Part shown: positions 21,387-34,999 of the stretch, one piece after another
How the letters are laid out: every line of letters starts with the position of its first letter
Numbering within the stretch: position 1 is the stretch's first letter
NCBI RefSeq assembly: GCF_028554725.1
Contig: NC_071668.1
Coordinates: forward strand, 23,104,501 to 23,168,500
Direction of reading: 5' to 3'
From: Zeugodacus cucurbitae
Lineage: Eukaryota; Arthropoda; Insecta; Diptera; Tephritidae
DNA length: 64,000 nucleotides
Position numbers and translations under genes: made by a program
The notes under the pieces: generated by a model
Told to the model about the DNA's origin: nothing
Databases searched by the model: none
What the model saw: the letters and a program-made list of their open reading frames with translations, nothing else

Positions 21387-22881
21387 CAAGTAAGGGAGGG
21401 CTAAGTTCGGGAGTAACCGAACATTTTATACGCAATTTATTTATTTAACTTAATTAATATTATATAATACACAATTTGACCTACATATTCGTCATATATA
21501 TTGTATAAAGTCCATTGAAAGTTGGAAACCCTAATATTAGGTTAGAAGCACCGAGATCCTCATGTTCGATATATGGGGCCTTGAAAACCTATGGTCCGAT
21601 TTCGGCGATTTTTAGAAATGGGCTGCCACACCATAAATACAGTATTTGTGCAAAGTTTTGCACCGATATCTTCACTAGTGCTTACTTTATATATTGTAAA
21701 GTAAACGATTCAGATCATCTTCTAAGTTCTGGTATATAGGAAGTAGGCGTGGTTGTGATCCGATTTGGACAATTTTCACAACATATTATTGGGAGGTAAG
21801 GAAACTATTACAAACCAAGTTTCATTGAAATCGGTCTTATAGTTCTTGAGATATGGTTTTTGACCCATAAGTGGGCGACGCCACGCCCATTTTCCATTTT
21901 GTAAAAAAATCTCAGTGCAGCTTCCTTCTGCCATTTCTTATGTAAAATTTGGTGTTTCTGACGTTTTTCGTTAGGGAGTTAACCCACTTTTAGTAATTTT
22001 CAACCTAACCTTTGTATGGGAGGTGGGTGTGGTTATTATCCGATTTCTTTCATTTTTGGACTGTATAAGGAAATGCCTAAAATAAACGACTGCAGAAAGT
22101 GTGGGTTATATAGCTTTATTGGTTTGCGAGTTATATACAAAAAACCTATTTGGGGGCGGGGTCACGCCCACTTTTCCAAAAAAATTACATATTCGACCGA
22201 TTTCAATGAAATTCGGTATATAACACTTTCTTGACACCCTGATGACACGGGTGGAATATGGGCGAAATCGGTTCATAACTACGTCTACTTCCCATATAAC
22301 TCAATTTTGAATTCCATCAGATTCGTTCACTTTATAATGTATTCATAAGGAACCAATGAAGCTAGCGGAATAAAACTTTACACAAATACTGTATTTGAGC
22401 TGTGACATCACTTGTGGAAAAATTTTCAAAATCGGACCATGACTTTTCAAGGCCCCTGATATCGAACATGAAGAACTCGGTGCCTAAGAATAATTTTTCA
22501 CCGAAAATATAGGTAAATCCCTCAGATATTTTAATGTAATTCATTCCCTCTGAATTTTTTTCTTATAATAGTTTCTCTCTGTACCTAAAATGGTAAAAAT
22601 CGGGTCATAACTTCTCCCAGATCCCATATACCTAATTATAAGTAATATTAAAGTAAGTGAGCGTATAGTCATCGATACATTGTATCTTGGTGGGGAAAAC
22701 GAGTGAAATCGGTTTAGGAATTACCTCAGTCCCCATATACTATTTATGATGATTTTCGTTATTCTATTGAACTTTATACCAAATATATGGGTCGACTTGT
22801 GTTATCTTTATAAAATTACATCATTAAATTGCGAGAGTATAAAATGTTCGGTTACACCCGAACTTAGCCCTTCCTTACTTG
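21387..22881. mobile_element. Helentron/DINE-like element H2: head-to-head composite
   Basis: The left half (21387 to about 22180) is a minus-strand subfamily A copy starting with the inverted tail CAAGTAAGG...GTTCGGGAGTAACCGAAC. The right half (about 22181-22881) is a plus-strand subfamily B copy ending TTGCGAGAGT, then GTTCGGTTACACCCGAAC, then CCTTACTTG. Both heads are missing, so the unit has two tails in inverted orientation. The switch lies between 'TCCAAAAAAATTACAT' and 'ATTCGACCGATTTCAATG'. Confidence 0.8.
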
Positions 22882-23192
22882 TTTTTGTTAAATTTATGAA
22901 TTCCACAGATATGTGTGGCAAACTAAGGTTATTTACTATTTCAGTCACATGACTAATGGAGAACAGGTTTAACGAGTTTTCCTATACATGTTTTATCGTA
23001 TTTGGTTCATCTTGAAATATACACAAAACTACCTCCATGAAGTTCTTTTGGATTACTTTGTAATGGCTGGTAAATTGAATGATGATGTGTGTGATATTAT
23101 GTAATGAAAGAGCGCATATTGACCGACCTTCTGGGAAAGCCTCGAAACATCAGAAAACCCATTGTATATTATAATTTAGGACAATTGATATA

Positions 23193-23368
23193 CAGTGAAA
23201 CCTCTCTTGGACGGACACTCACCGTTAAGCGATTTTTGTCCGCCCAAGAGAGGTATCCACCAAATAGGAGGTCATTTATGCTGAAAATTTAACTTGATGA
23301 ATGAAAAAATGTCTGCTCAAGGGAAGCGTATGTTTAATATAGGTGTACGTGAGAAGAGGTTTCTATGA
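23193..23368. mobile_element. Pogo-like MITE, copy 1
   Basis: Starts CAGTGAAACCTCTCTTGGAC and ends near GAAGAGGTTTCTATG, an imperfect inverse. An internal inverted pair (CTCTCTTGGACGGAC / GTCCGCCCAAGAGAG) forms a long hairpin at 23202-23252. It is non-coding. CAGTGAAACC termini are typical of pogo/Tigger-type elements, which is inference from the ends alone. This copy preserves the pre-insertion site of H7 in copy 2. Confidence 0.65.
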
Positions 23369-26124
23369 GGTAGCATCGTCTATTTATTTTCACAAGTAGG
23401 AAGAAATATATAGTGGAGGCTGGTGTAGGATGTTGACCTAAAGTAGTAGTTCATAAAGTATTGGACTGATTTGGAATCAAACTTTTCGTTTATCTTAAAA
23501 CAAAGTTGGGATAAGAAGATTGTTACGATAGACGAAGGCTAGTCAAGCTTTAGTTCTATGTTATGAATTATGAAATCCGGATAGAAGATGCAATTTTATT
23601 GAAGACTTCTCAATGGTTTGAATTTAGTATCATAATACTAATGTATATATCAACTGCGTTTGATTCGACAAGAAGAAAGAAGAATGCGTAGTTCAAATAT
23701 ATTGGCAACCGCTAGTAAATTCTTTTCTATAGTCGAAGTGAAGCAAAGTATGACTTTGATTAATGGTATGTATAGCTTGTGTGCTGAACCTTAGTTCGAT
23801 ACTGCTTCCGAAAAATTTCAAAAAATCTATTTTATAGAAAAAGGCAATACAGTAAATGTTTCTAAAATCTATTAGTTGTTCAGAGTCCTCTTAAAAATGG
23901 TAAGTCTCTCCATTTGTCGGATAATACTAAGATACAAACAACAAATGTTATGAAAAGCTCGGCTAGAAATATTTTAGAACGATTTTTAATTTTTTTATTG
24001 GACTTATCTAAATGAAATCACATTGCATTGCAAAGCAACAATCAAAAATGAGAATAAAACCAAATGCTTCCAAGTTTGGTGGCTCGACGGCAGTCTGGAT
24101 GTTAACAGCTTACTGCGGCAATGATACCGTTACAGCGAAATGCAACGCCCAACTCAAATAATTTCAATTCACCAAACTTCAAAAGTTTTCTTTGATTGCG
24201 TGCAACAAAAGTAACAACAACGCAGCGCCACCCAGGAGCAAAAACAACTCCAAAAGCAAAGCAAAAAGCGTGCATTTTACAAATGTGGCAAAGTTGCAAT
24301 GTTGCATATGCAACGGGAAATAGAAATTCAAATGCAAATTCAAATTCATATTCAAAGTTCAATTCGAATTTAACAATGAAAATAAATTCAAATGCTCAGC
24401 GCTAATGTCGCCAAATGAAATCAAATTGAAATTCAAACTACAAGCGACTAGAAATTCATTCACGCTCTGCAGGATAAAATCACATGAACACACACACACA
24501 CATAGATACATGTGCTTCAATTTAGTATCATTGCAATTGTTGCATACGACGCGGTCATACGTGCCTCAGCGCTCGGCGAGCCAATTTAAATGAGAGCCAT
24601 ACTCGACCCTTTAGCTTTTATCTGCCATCTATCTTCCATCTATCTCCATCTAACTGCCATCTTTCGTGCTTCGTACAAGCTTCTCTACCAAATTCAACGT
24701 TTTTCTAACCAACACGGCTCTACCTTGCTGTCCTTTCATCCCGCTGCCCACACGTCGTCGTACATATTTCACAATTGATTTTTAATGGAGCAAAGCGTAG
24801 TGCTAAGATCTCCTTAACAAGACAAATCCCGCTGGAGTACTCACGGCGCTTGCAGCGTCAGCTCAACTGTTTTTTCGATTTTTTTTGCTCGTCGAATTGG
24901 CGGTATTTCAACACATTGGCGTCTGTAGTCTGTAGTTGTGTGAAGCAGCACCTGAATTTAATTTCCATAAAGTGCTTAAGGAGCAGCAGCAACAACCAAC
25001 TTGCTCGCTAATGTCTCTGCTAAGCGCTCACCATTCCAAGTTTTGCATTACGTACACACATACATCCATCCATATATGTGTGAGTGTGTGTGCGAATGTC
25101 TGTGGATTTTTGTGTCAGTTAGCCGGCAAGCAGCCTGGAAACGAGCATTCCAATTTACGTCATTGATTTTATTTATGGCTCCAAGCCGAAGCGGTCACAA
25201 GGAAACGTGCGACGCTGTGCTTGTTGCCGGTGTGGTTGGTAGCGATTGACTTTGAGTTGTCGTTGCATTTTTAATGGTCTCACCGCTGGTGTCTCTATAC
25301 TTATATAAATGCAATCTGAATTTAATATCAATTCCATTTTATTTCTAATTAAATTATTATTGTTAAATATAGTCGCATTCATATTTGCTTTTGGTTTGAG
25401 TTAGAATATAAAGTAATTGTGGATTGATGATTAGATATGCTTGATTGCGTGACTCTTACTGTGGTGGTGGTCGAGGCGTAAGTTAAAATTATATAAAGGG
25501 GAGATTCTAGATTCTAAAGATACTTCGTTTTTTGGTCAGACGGCACTTTTCCGTGTGGTTATTTGGTACAAGGGAGACTAACAACGAACTTAAGTTAAGA
25601 AATTCCTGGAGATGTTAACAAACATCAATCCAAAATCACATTAGTATTACCTAATTTCATTGTATACCTTATCCACCTTAATATTCGATATAGTTTGAAG
25701 TTGTTAAACCAGGACTAGGACCAGGATAATATGTTAATAGATTAATTTCATTATTACTACCACATCCCTCTACTCTAATACCAATATGCTCACTCAACAT
25801 AAACGAAATACGTCGCAAACTAACCGATATATAAGAGATAATATCAATCTGATCTTGATTTTTATTTTAGGCATTAGGAAGTTAAGGGAAGATGAGAAAC
25901 CATTTCATTCAGGTTTTCGCAGAAGGTTGACATATATTTCATCAAGCTTACTACCAATGACTAAATTTGGGCGTGGATGGGAACCGATTTAGACCACATC
26001 TGAACTTTGGTAGTAGAAAATTATAATGCCAAGAACATGTTAAAAAGTTGTGCATAGAAGGTGAAACCTCGCAAATAGTGAGTTTTGCCTTGAAGGTTTT
26101 TTTTCAGGGTGGTCGCGCTTCACC
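23369..26124. other. Intronic DNA with a more GC-rich island
   Basis: A (AC)n run lies at 24488-24502 and an ATTCAAATGCA-type degenerate tandem at about 24325-24395; repeated CATCTATC runs lie at about 24625-24665. The part from about 24.1 to 25.3 kb is richer in G+C and free of recognised transposons. No exon was demonstrated. Confidence 0.45.
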
Positions 26125-26317
26125 TGATTTTTCGAAAAGCCCTAGTGTCGTGTAATCGGATGTTGGCATCGTCCACTTCTGCACCATAAGCGACTTGTAT
26201 AGTTTGGTTTTCGTTCGTCGAGAGAGGAATTTATAATTCAATTGCCTACTCAGTCAAAAGTAGCACATGTTGGCAAGAGTAATTCTGTGTTTGATTACAA
26301 GGCTGACGTTATTGGTG
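26125..26317 (-). mobile_element. Older RTE-like LINE fragment, Rt3a
   Basis: Aligns with about 10785-10975 of copy Rt2 (blocks CCTAGTGTCGTGTAATC, TTCGTCGAGAGAGGA, CAATTGCCTACTCAGTC, TAGCACATGTTGGCAAGAGT). It lacks the LINE 3' end and is more diverged than the neighbouring copy Rt3b. Confidence 0.75.
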
Positions 26318-26675
26318 AAAGCGCCATTGTATGTATGTAATTGGCGTTGAACCGTTTAGTCGGTTATAGCCGAATCGATGAGAGCGCGCCACTCCTCTCT
26401 TTCCTTCGCTGTTCGGCGCCAGTTGGAGACTCCAAGTGTAACCAGGTCGCTCTCCACCTGGTCCCTCCAACGGAGTGGAGGCCTTCCCCTTCCTCGGCTT
26501 CCTCCGGCGGGTACTGCATCGAACACTTTCAGGGCTGGAGTGTTTTCGTCCATTCGGACAACATGACCTAGCCAGCATAGCCGCTGCCGCTGTCTTTTTA
26601 TTCGCTGAACTATGTCAATGTCGTTGTATAACTCTAACAGCTCATCGTTCCATCGTCTGCGGTAAAGCGCCATTG
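26318..26675 (-). mobile_element. 5'-truncated RTE-like LINE, copy Rt3b, with 12-bp duplication
   Basis: The insert 26330-26663 holds the last part of the LINE ORF (RRRWNDELLELYNDIDIVQR, RLCWLGHVVRMDENTPAL, AVPAGGSRGRGRPPLRWRDQ). It ends at the 3' side in TATGTATG. AAAGCGCCATTG flanks it exactly at 26318-26329 and 26664-26675. It lies immediately beside the older fragment Rt3a. Confidence 0.9.
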
Positions 26676-28829
26676 CTTGACCAAACACGTCGGTTTTTTG
26701 TTCGACGTTTAAAAGTAGACCATCGTTGTCCGTGCATTTTTCAAAACAATAATAAAACACAGAAATCGAGTGATTGAGTCGAAATGGTCTTGATAGTTAC
26801 TGGTTTTAATTAGACAAGTAAAACTCACACTGTAAAACAAATTAAAAATTCGCAAAAGTCTGATACCAAAAATAATATAATAAATGATATTGGTATTCAA
26901 CCAGATCTCCAGATTTGACACCCTCTTTCTGCGACCGAAATCTTGGATGAAATTTCGTATTTTGTCAGCTTTGCTCTCTTCTGATAATAAACAGATTGCT
27001 TTGGTGCACTCTCTGAACATATCGTGATTTCATCGAAATATCAATAAAATACGTTAAAACGATCTCAAATAGTCTTTGAGAATACAGTTAATTAGCGTTG
27101 GTGGAATTCTGTATGTAAGTTACAGTAGTAATAATTATAATCTCATGACATTCCCACCGTTATTTGAGGGGGCTTACTCTAACAAAAATAAATAGAAAAT
27201 TTATTTTATAAAATTTGACTTCTTGCTAACATGGTCTTCAGACCCACTAAAGACCCCTTATATGCTTGTTTCATATTTGTTAGTAAAATTCCGTAGGTTG
27301 AATTTTTTCTCGCCTTCTTTGTCTCATTCTTGTATTCAATTTTATTTATTTTTTCTTCACACCATATCCCACAGCACTTTCGAATCATTAAGCAATGTTT
27401 TGCGTGCTTGGCTCCCAGCAGGTGTGTCATATGAGTGTGAACGCATGGCTGTACAACACTTGTATAGGGGGGTGTATGCCAAAATCAACTGAAAGTGATT
27501 TTATTATCAATTATTTATTTCTTTGTCTCTTACACCATCCACAGTCATTCAACGTTTGGCTGTTAGCATCCAGATATACTAAATACCTATCTAAAAATCT
27601 TCTCCTGCATTGGTAATTTTCTTATTCTTAAAGAAATATATTTTTTGTGGCATACACCCTGTATATCTACATATACAATGGGAGCTGTGTTGTTAATTTT
27701 TACGGTTGAGTGTCCTTAGCTATGAGCAACTACAAACAATCGTTTAAGGTTAGGTGTGGGAATTCCGGCTTCATTGTGTAAATGTGTGTTTATGTATGTA
27801 TGTATATGTAACCCTCTGCTTTGGTGTAAATATACAATAGATATCAGGCATTTAGCACTTCATAAGAGTGCAAAACACCTGAGGCGATATACGAATCCAA
27901 AAAGTACAGCATTGTATTCTAGGCCATGTCTAGCTTCCTTATTCAAAGCGCTAAAGCAGCGAAGACCATCTTGGCTTTTACCTAAAAGTACCAAAAAAGC
28001 AATGGTGAAAGTGAGTTCAAAACCAAAAACGAAGGTGTAAATACATAGAACACTGGATGTGATAATAGTGTTAAGCATATACGTTGAGATACATTCACAC
28101 ATGTATTTTCTTATATACAATCCGGTAAGTGTGCCATCTAAGATATAAGATTTCTGTGTGTCCGGTATGTGGAGTTTTAAGTTTTGAAAGTATTTAGTTT
28201 TGTGTGTAGGTTATTGGACTAGGGACTACGAAAATGTCTATTATCCCATATTTGTTTATTAACAATGCTTCATATATAAGTAAAATAGGTGTTTGTTAGC
28301 TTTGATGAATTGCTGCTGAATGGTTATATAATAATTTTGATAGCAAATTAAATCGAGCATTGCGAAAAGTTATCACAAATCTAAAAGCTTTCGAAATTAT
28401 TTATTAGGTACTTACTAATACTACTAATATCACACATTGGAACCTAACTTTCTCAGCACTGTCGGTAATGAGAAGGATTTCTATCGAGCTATTTCCTCAT
28501 ATACGAGATTATTTTAACTTCTGAGTTATTGGATTTGACAGACTACTTAATGGAGTTTAAATATCGCATTCATCTTCTCGATAGTCCGAGCCACCGTGCT
28601 GTAATAGAAAGGCTTTCGCATCACTACCGGTGAAAGTTGAAATGACAGACTCTTTATGTATGGTTAATTAGTTAAAAGTCACTTCAATGAATCTTTTATG
28701 TACTCTAAATATAAATGGATCGACTTTGATAATCATGCGATAGAGTTGATCCTTTGAACACTTTTTAAAGAAATATCAGACCGGTAACTTCAGATTGTAA
28801 ATTAAGGGTTTAGAGGGTTAAAACGACAA
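26676..28829. other. Unassigned intronic DNA
   Basis: No gene or known repeat recognised. A short TATG run lies near 27790-27808. Confidence 0.45.
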
Positions 28830-29200
28830 TTTTTCGAAGATACATATTCGTTCGAATATCCAAGAATCATTCCAATTGTTTTGAAGACATTGTTTTCAAA
28901 ATTCGATTTGTGTTCTTGTATCTTCACGATATAACTTTTGTAGTAAAAGACATATATTCCTTGAAGTAGGCCTCAGTCCTCATAATTTATTTTTAGCTAC
29001 TATTCTTTTTTTTTTGAGATCTGAGAACAGAAAGAAGTCATACGGATTATATTTGGATAATGCGATGGCTGTGGAAGCAATTCGAAGTACTTATTTCTTC
29101 CTCAGAAAGAGAGTCGTTCGACTTTCTGGAATGATGTAATCAATTGTCATATAGCAGTGCAATATTTCAGGTTTATTAAGGTGGGACAGCCCAAATATTG
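28830..29200 (-). pseudogene. Mariner transposase remnant, C-terminal
   Basis: On the minus strand a frame reads FELLPQPSHYPNIIRMTSF, matching the mariner block ELLPHPPYSPDLAPSDFFLF with several substitutions. It is followed by a scrap corresponding to the EAYF-(6)-YY region after a frameshift. The third catalytic aspartate is lost. No TIRs were seen. Confidence 0.55.
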
Positions 29201-29319
29201 TTAAGAATTTAACGATTCGTTTTTGGTCGATTGGATTGCATTTGATTTCTTTTGATCTGAATATAAATTGTTACGTATACCAAATTTCGAAATTGTTTAA
29301 ATAGTACAAATTAATTTTT

Positions 29320-30821
29320 ATACTCTCGCAACAAAAGTTGCTAAAGAGAGTATTATAGTTTTGTTCACCTAATGGTTGTTTGCAAGTCATAAAACTAAAC
29401 GAGTTAGATATAGGGTTATATATATCAAAATGATGAGGGTGACGAGAAGAGTCAAAATCCGAATGTCTGCCTGTCCGTCCGTCCGTCCGTCTGTCCGTGC
29501 AACGGATAACTTGAGTAAAAATTGAGATATCTTAACGAAACTTGGAATACGTATTCCTTGGCACCCTGAGGAGGTTGCTTTCGAAAATGGTCCACTGCCA
29601 CGCCCACAAAATGGCGGAAATCGAAAACCTATACGGTGTCATAACTAAGCCATAAATAAAGTTATGAAAATAAAATTTGGAACATAGGATCGTATTAGGG
29701 AGGGGCACATTTGGATGTAATTTTTTTGGGAAAAGTGGGCGTGACCCCGCCCTCAAATAGGTTTTTTGTATGTAACTCACAAACCAATAAAGCTATATAA
29801 ACCAAACATTCTGCAGTTGTGTCTTTTAGCCGTTTCCTCATACAGTCCAAAAATGAAAGAAATCGGATAATAACCACGCCCACCTCCCATACAAAGGTTA
29901 GGTTGAAAATGACTAAAAGTGGGTTAACTCACTAAAGAGAAACGTCAGAAACACTAAATTTTACATAAGAAATAGCAGAAGGAAGCTGCACTCAGATTTT
30001 TTTACAAAATGAAAAATGGGCGTGTCATCTCCCACTTATGGGTCAAAAACCATATCTCAGGAACTACTCGACCGATTTCAATGATCGGATCGGTATATAA
30101 TACTTTTTTGACACCCTGATGACACATGTAAAAAATGGATGAAGTCGGTTCATAACCACAACAACTTCCCATATAACTCAATTTTGAACTCCATCTGATT
30201 TCTTCACTTTATAATATATACATAAGAAACCAATGAAGATAGCGGAATTAAACTTTACACAAATAGTACATATCATCTCTGGCTTCACTTGAGAAAAACT
30301 TGTCAAAAACGGAATATAACTTTTCAAGACCCTAGATATCGGACATGTTGAACTCAGCGCCTAAGGGTAAATTTTAACCGAAAGTGTTGGTAAATCTCTT
30401 AGATAATTTAATGTAATTCAGAGTAAATTGTTTTCTTCTAATAGTGTGTCTCTGTTCCAAAAATTATTAAAATCGGATAATAACATCTCCTAGCTCCCAT
30501 GTACCTAATTGTAGGTTTTTCAAAAATACAGTGGGCTTTAATCTACATATATGTATTGGTTAATATGTGAGATACTATATCTTTGCCAAATTAAGTGCGT
30601 GTATAGTTTTGGATATGGTGTACATAGCTGGTGAAAATGAATGAAATCGGTTCAGGAATTACCTCAGCCCTCATACACTATATAGGACGATTTTTGTTAT
30701 TCTATTAAACTTTGTGTCGAATTTATAGGTAAATTTGGGTGTTATCTTATTAAAATTTCTTCAATAAATTGCGAGAGTATTAAATGTTCGGTTGCACCCG
30801 AACTTAGCCTTTCCTTACTTG
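29320..30821 (+). mobile_element. Helentron/DINE-like element H3 (1.5 kb, subfamily B)
   Basis: Head ATACTCTCGCAACAAAAGTT, core CTGTCCGTCCGTCCG, tail TTGCGAGAGTATT with hairpin GTTCGGTTGCACCCGAAC and CCTTACTTG end. The 3' half differs from subfamily A (H1, H7, H9): it contains blocks such as TTTTTTGACACCCTGATGAC and CATATAACTCAATTTTGA. Probably the most complete subfamily B copy here. Confidence 0.8.
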
Positions 30822-32196
30822 TTTTACATTAAAATACCTCTTTAAATGCCTACAATCAATTGTCAAAAATTGATTAAATTTTGATGTTTGAATAGAACCA
30901 CTCTAGTACATATATGAGTATGGTTAACCAATAGATCGTGCATGCATATGTATAATACTCCGATATACTCGTAGGCGAATATTTCGCTGCTGATTGCCAC
31001 TTGTATCATATATTTGGCATGTGCTGCAAACCGAAACGCAGGTGAGTCACGATAACTTGGAGTACCACAAAAAGTATTATTTACCAGGGTGTTTTTAAGC
31101 ACAGTCACTATCAGCAGTCAGCCAGAGAAGCGTACAGTTCGTTCACTTTACTACTTCAGACGCTCTTCGTTTGTAGTATTTTCCTCTTTTGTTACTCCTC
31201 TCCAATCCGCCTCTGGTTTTCACGAACGTTGCCATGCCAATGCCGATTAAATTGCAATTGATGGTCCTTTTGCCTGTTGCCTCACTTAAAACAATAGCGG
31301 TGACCTCTGAACACTTACACAAACGTATACTTCTTCACCCATATAAACTTACAGTTATATAGCTTACCCATACATACATACAAACAATAATTGCAATTAT
31401 TTTCAGTTTGCGCTAAACTTCAATAATGCGACAGCAACGTGAAAAGCCAACAACAGCAGCAACTAAAGCACTGGTTTTGTTGTCGAAAGTTAGAAATTAA
31501 ACATCGACCCGCCAACCTCTGTCCGCACTTACCGTTGTTCTCGAAATTATCGCAGCTTCTGTGAAAATCGGTTGGCCATAAATTTTGCTTCGTTACGGTG
31601 TGTCTTTTGGCGGTGTCATTGGCAGTGTACGGCAAAAATAATTATTTTCTAAATAAATATTATTAGTAAAGTACACTTGCACGATTCAAGAAGCGCGGAA
31701 TTGAAATTATAGTTTTGTTGTTGAAACACTGTTATACTAATGTATTTATTATACTTATATCTAATTGTAGCACGTCCAACTTTCGTGGCTTTTATAAATA
31801 AATTGGTCGTAGAAGTCTTTAATATGGAAGGTTAGGTTTGGTGTATTATTGCGCATAATATATTTAAAGATTAGTGTTTCATAAGTTCAGAAAGACGAAA
31901 CATATGTCTGCTTTTCGCAACCGAGCTAAAATTTATATATATTATCTAAACAATTTTTCTTTAAATTTTTGTAATTCTGCATCATCTGAGACCAAAAAAA
32001 AATTACACCTTAGGAACCTCATCAATTTTCTCTAAAAGCCTTATCTAATTCCGTAACTTTGCTTGGCGATTCCAGATGAAGGAACTTGAAAACAGCTAAT
32101 ACAAAAATGCTGAAGTGATTCTTCAGCTCTAATGTAATGATATTTTTTTTTAATTACTAAAAGTGAAATAGTTCTATGAACAAATCGGAATAAAAA
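30822..32196. other. Unassigned intronic DNA
   Basis: Transposon-free by eye. About 31.1-31.65 kb is relatively GC-rich with CAGCAGC/GCAGCAAC clusters. No exon recognised. Confidence 0.45.
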
Positions 32197-33396
32197 CAAG
32201 TAAGGAAAGACTAAGTTCGGGTGCAACCGAACATTTTATACTCTCGCAATGTATTGATATATTTTTATTAAGATAACACACAATTTGACCCAATTTGAAA
32301 ATTCTATAATTAGGTATATGAGAGCTAAATTCTATCTAAATTAAATTAAGATATCTGAGTGATTTACCGAAATTTTCGGTGAAAAATTACCATGGGGCAC
32401 TGAATTCTTTACATTCGATATTCGGGGCATTGAAAATTTATAGTCCGATTTCGACAATTTTTTCACAAGTAATGCCACGGATCATATACAGTATTTGTGT
32501 AAAGATTTATTTCGTTATCTTCATTGGTTCCTTATGTATATATTATAAAGTGAATGAATAAGATGGAGTTCAAAATTGAGTTACATGGGAAGTTGTCGTG
32601 GATGTGAACCGATTTCATCCATTTTCCACAAGAAAATACTATATACCGAATTTCATTCGAATCGGTCGAGTAGTTGTTGAGATATGGTTTTTGACCCATA
32701 AGTGGACGATGCCACTCCCATTTTCCATTTAGTAAAAAGATCTGAGTGCAGCATCCTTCTGCAATTTCTTCTGTAAAATTTAGTATTTCTGACGTTTTTC
32801 ATTGGTGAGATAACCCGCTTTTAGTAATTTTTAACCTAACCTTTGTATGGGAGGTGGGCGTGGTTATTATCCGATTTCTTTCATTTTTGGAATGTATTAA
32901 GAAGTGGCTAAAAGAAGCGATTGCAGAAAGTTTAGTTTATATAGCTTCATTAGTTTGCGAGATATGTACAAAAAACTTAGTAGGGGCGGGGCCACGCCCA
33001 CTTCCCCAAAAAAATTACATCCAAATATGCCCCTTTTTAGTGCGATCCTTTGTTCCAAATATTTCTTTTATCACTTTATTTATTACACTTAATGTGTTTT
33101 CAGTTTTCGCCATTTTGTGGGCGTGGCAGTGGTCCGAATTTCGAAAGCAACCCTCTCACTGCCTCAAAGAACATGTGTTCTAAGTTTCATCAAGATATCT
33201 CAATTTTTACTCAAGTTATCCGTTGCACGAACGGACGGACGGATAGACAGACATTCAGATTTTGACTCGTCTCGTCACTCTGATCATTTTGGTATACATA
33301 ACTCTATATCTAACTCGTTTAGTTTTATGATTTACAAACAACCGTTATGTGAACAAAACTATAATACTCTCTTAGCAACTGTTGTTGCGAGAGTAT
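32197..33396 (-). mobile_element. Helentron/DINE-like element H4 (subfamily B, 1.2 kb)
   Basis: Inverted copy: tail CAAGTAAGG with GTTCGGGTGCAACCGAAC and ACTCTCGCAA at the left; head TTGTTGCGAGAGTAT at the right. CGGACGGACGG core lies near 33231. Open frames within it (for example from 32854) recur as similar peptides in other copies because the DNA is repeated; they show no protein-like conservation. Confidence 0.8.
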
Positions 33397-34999
33397 AATT
33401 ATACTATCTTCGGATTTGTTAAATTTATAATAAATTTGGTATGGCTTTTTGGCTTTTCTAAGAATTCCTATAATCTGAAGCATTAATAAAGATATCTAAA
33501 TCAAGTTTAGCACCTGCCTTAATCACTCCATTGATTTCACAACTTCTATATTTTCATTGGTTGACCATAAACCATACTTACATATATGATATTTTGGCCA
33601 AGGTGTGGATAGAAATCTTAATGCCTCAAAGTAGATGAAATCGATGAAGACTTATACAAGGTCATATTCTGAATTCGTCTACTGGACCATTTTTACATTT
33701 TTTTGCAGATTCAAAAAATATTCAACACTTTTTATCTTCTAACAATTTGAGATAATGTTTGAAGTTCGATTTATCTCGAGATTTACTCTTGCTTATTCTT
33801 TTTAAATTAATTATAATGCTATAAGCCACGATGACCGACAAAACTATGTTATTATCTACATGGTCTATAGTACTGAAAATGAAATCAATTTATATTCGAG
33901 TATTTCCCTTTTGAGGGTATTTAACCACTTATCCTCTTCCAAATCCACACCTTCGACTTTCTATATTTGTAAGATTGTGTATATGTACCTTAAACCGATT
34001 GTTAAAAGGGCTTTATTTTTATCCCTTTTAGTCCACATTCTCTTCCTTTTTACACAAATATTTACACTAAATTGCTTAAATATACACCCGTAACTAAAAG
34101 TATATAACCCATTATCCATTGCAATGTTATTAACACCCTGCGAAGCACACACATAACAGGAGTTACCAAAAAAAAAAACAATATACGATTTGGTCCTCTG
34201 GGGAATTTTTAGTTTGTGTGGCCACAACATGTGTGAACTGCGGTGTGCCAATTAAAGTTTTTGGTTTAGCTTGATTTCGAGTGTAAACAGGAAATAACGT
34301 TAATAAAGTAGGGTTTCTTGTTGTTGTTTTTGTATTATACAATTGAATATCTATATATATATAATACATACTATCGGTACTTAGAGACACGACACTATTT
34401 AGTGGAATTGAAACTAGTATTTTATAGAAGATTGCACTCCAAGATTATATGAGAGATATTACATACCTATTGTACCAAAAACATAGTGTCATTGTATATA
34501 ATGCTTTGAACTGAGAATTGAGAATGTTGAACCAGAGAAATAAGCTTCAAGAGTAGGTTTAATAAAAAAAAGCTCAAAGAAAAGTATTTCAAATTGGCAA
34601 TTGTTTTTAAACAAATTTCGAACATAAATTTTCAATTCAGTTTCGAAAATTGTCGATGATCTTAAAACCTGAATAAATATAATATATTTTCAATCCATTG
34701 ACAAAGACATTATAAAATTAGTGTTGATATTGCTAAATTATTTTTAAAAAGTTTTCCTTTAAGACTCTGTGTTATCGATAAATAAAATTTAGATTCAAAA
34801 TTATATAATTTTGGAATATTCCCAACGTGAGAGAACCTTAATCGGTGGTTGTAATACCCAAAAAACTGATGATTGGAAATGAAATTATTTTATCAGAATG
34901 AACGGAAACGAAAGACAATTGATTTCGCTATAAACACGCATTAGTTGTAGAAAAGATTGCGGTTTTAAAATTGTTATTTATAAATTGAAGAATGTTATA
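33397..34999. other. Unassigned AT-rich intronic DNA
   Basis: Nothing coding recognised. A poly-A tract lies at 34167-34178 and a short TA run at 34353-34363. Confidence 0.45.

Noticed and set aside
32854..33183. Recurring peptide (MGVVIIRFLSFL-...) found in several places, which looked like a conserved small protein family
   Set aside because: It is antisense or sense translation of the Helentron-like repeat (H1, H3, H4, H5, H9). The peptides break at different points in each copy and follow DNA identity, not codon conservation.
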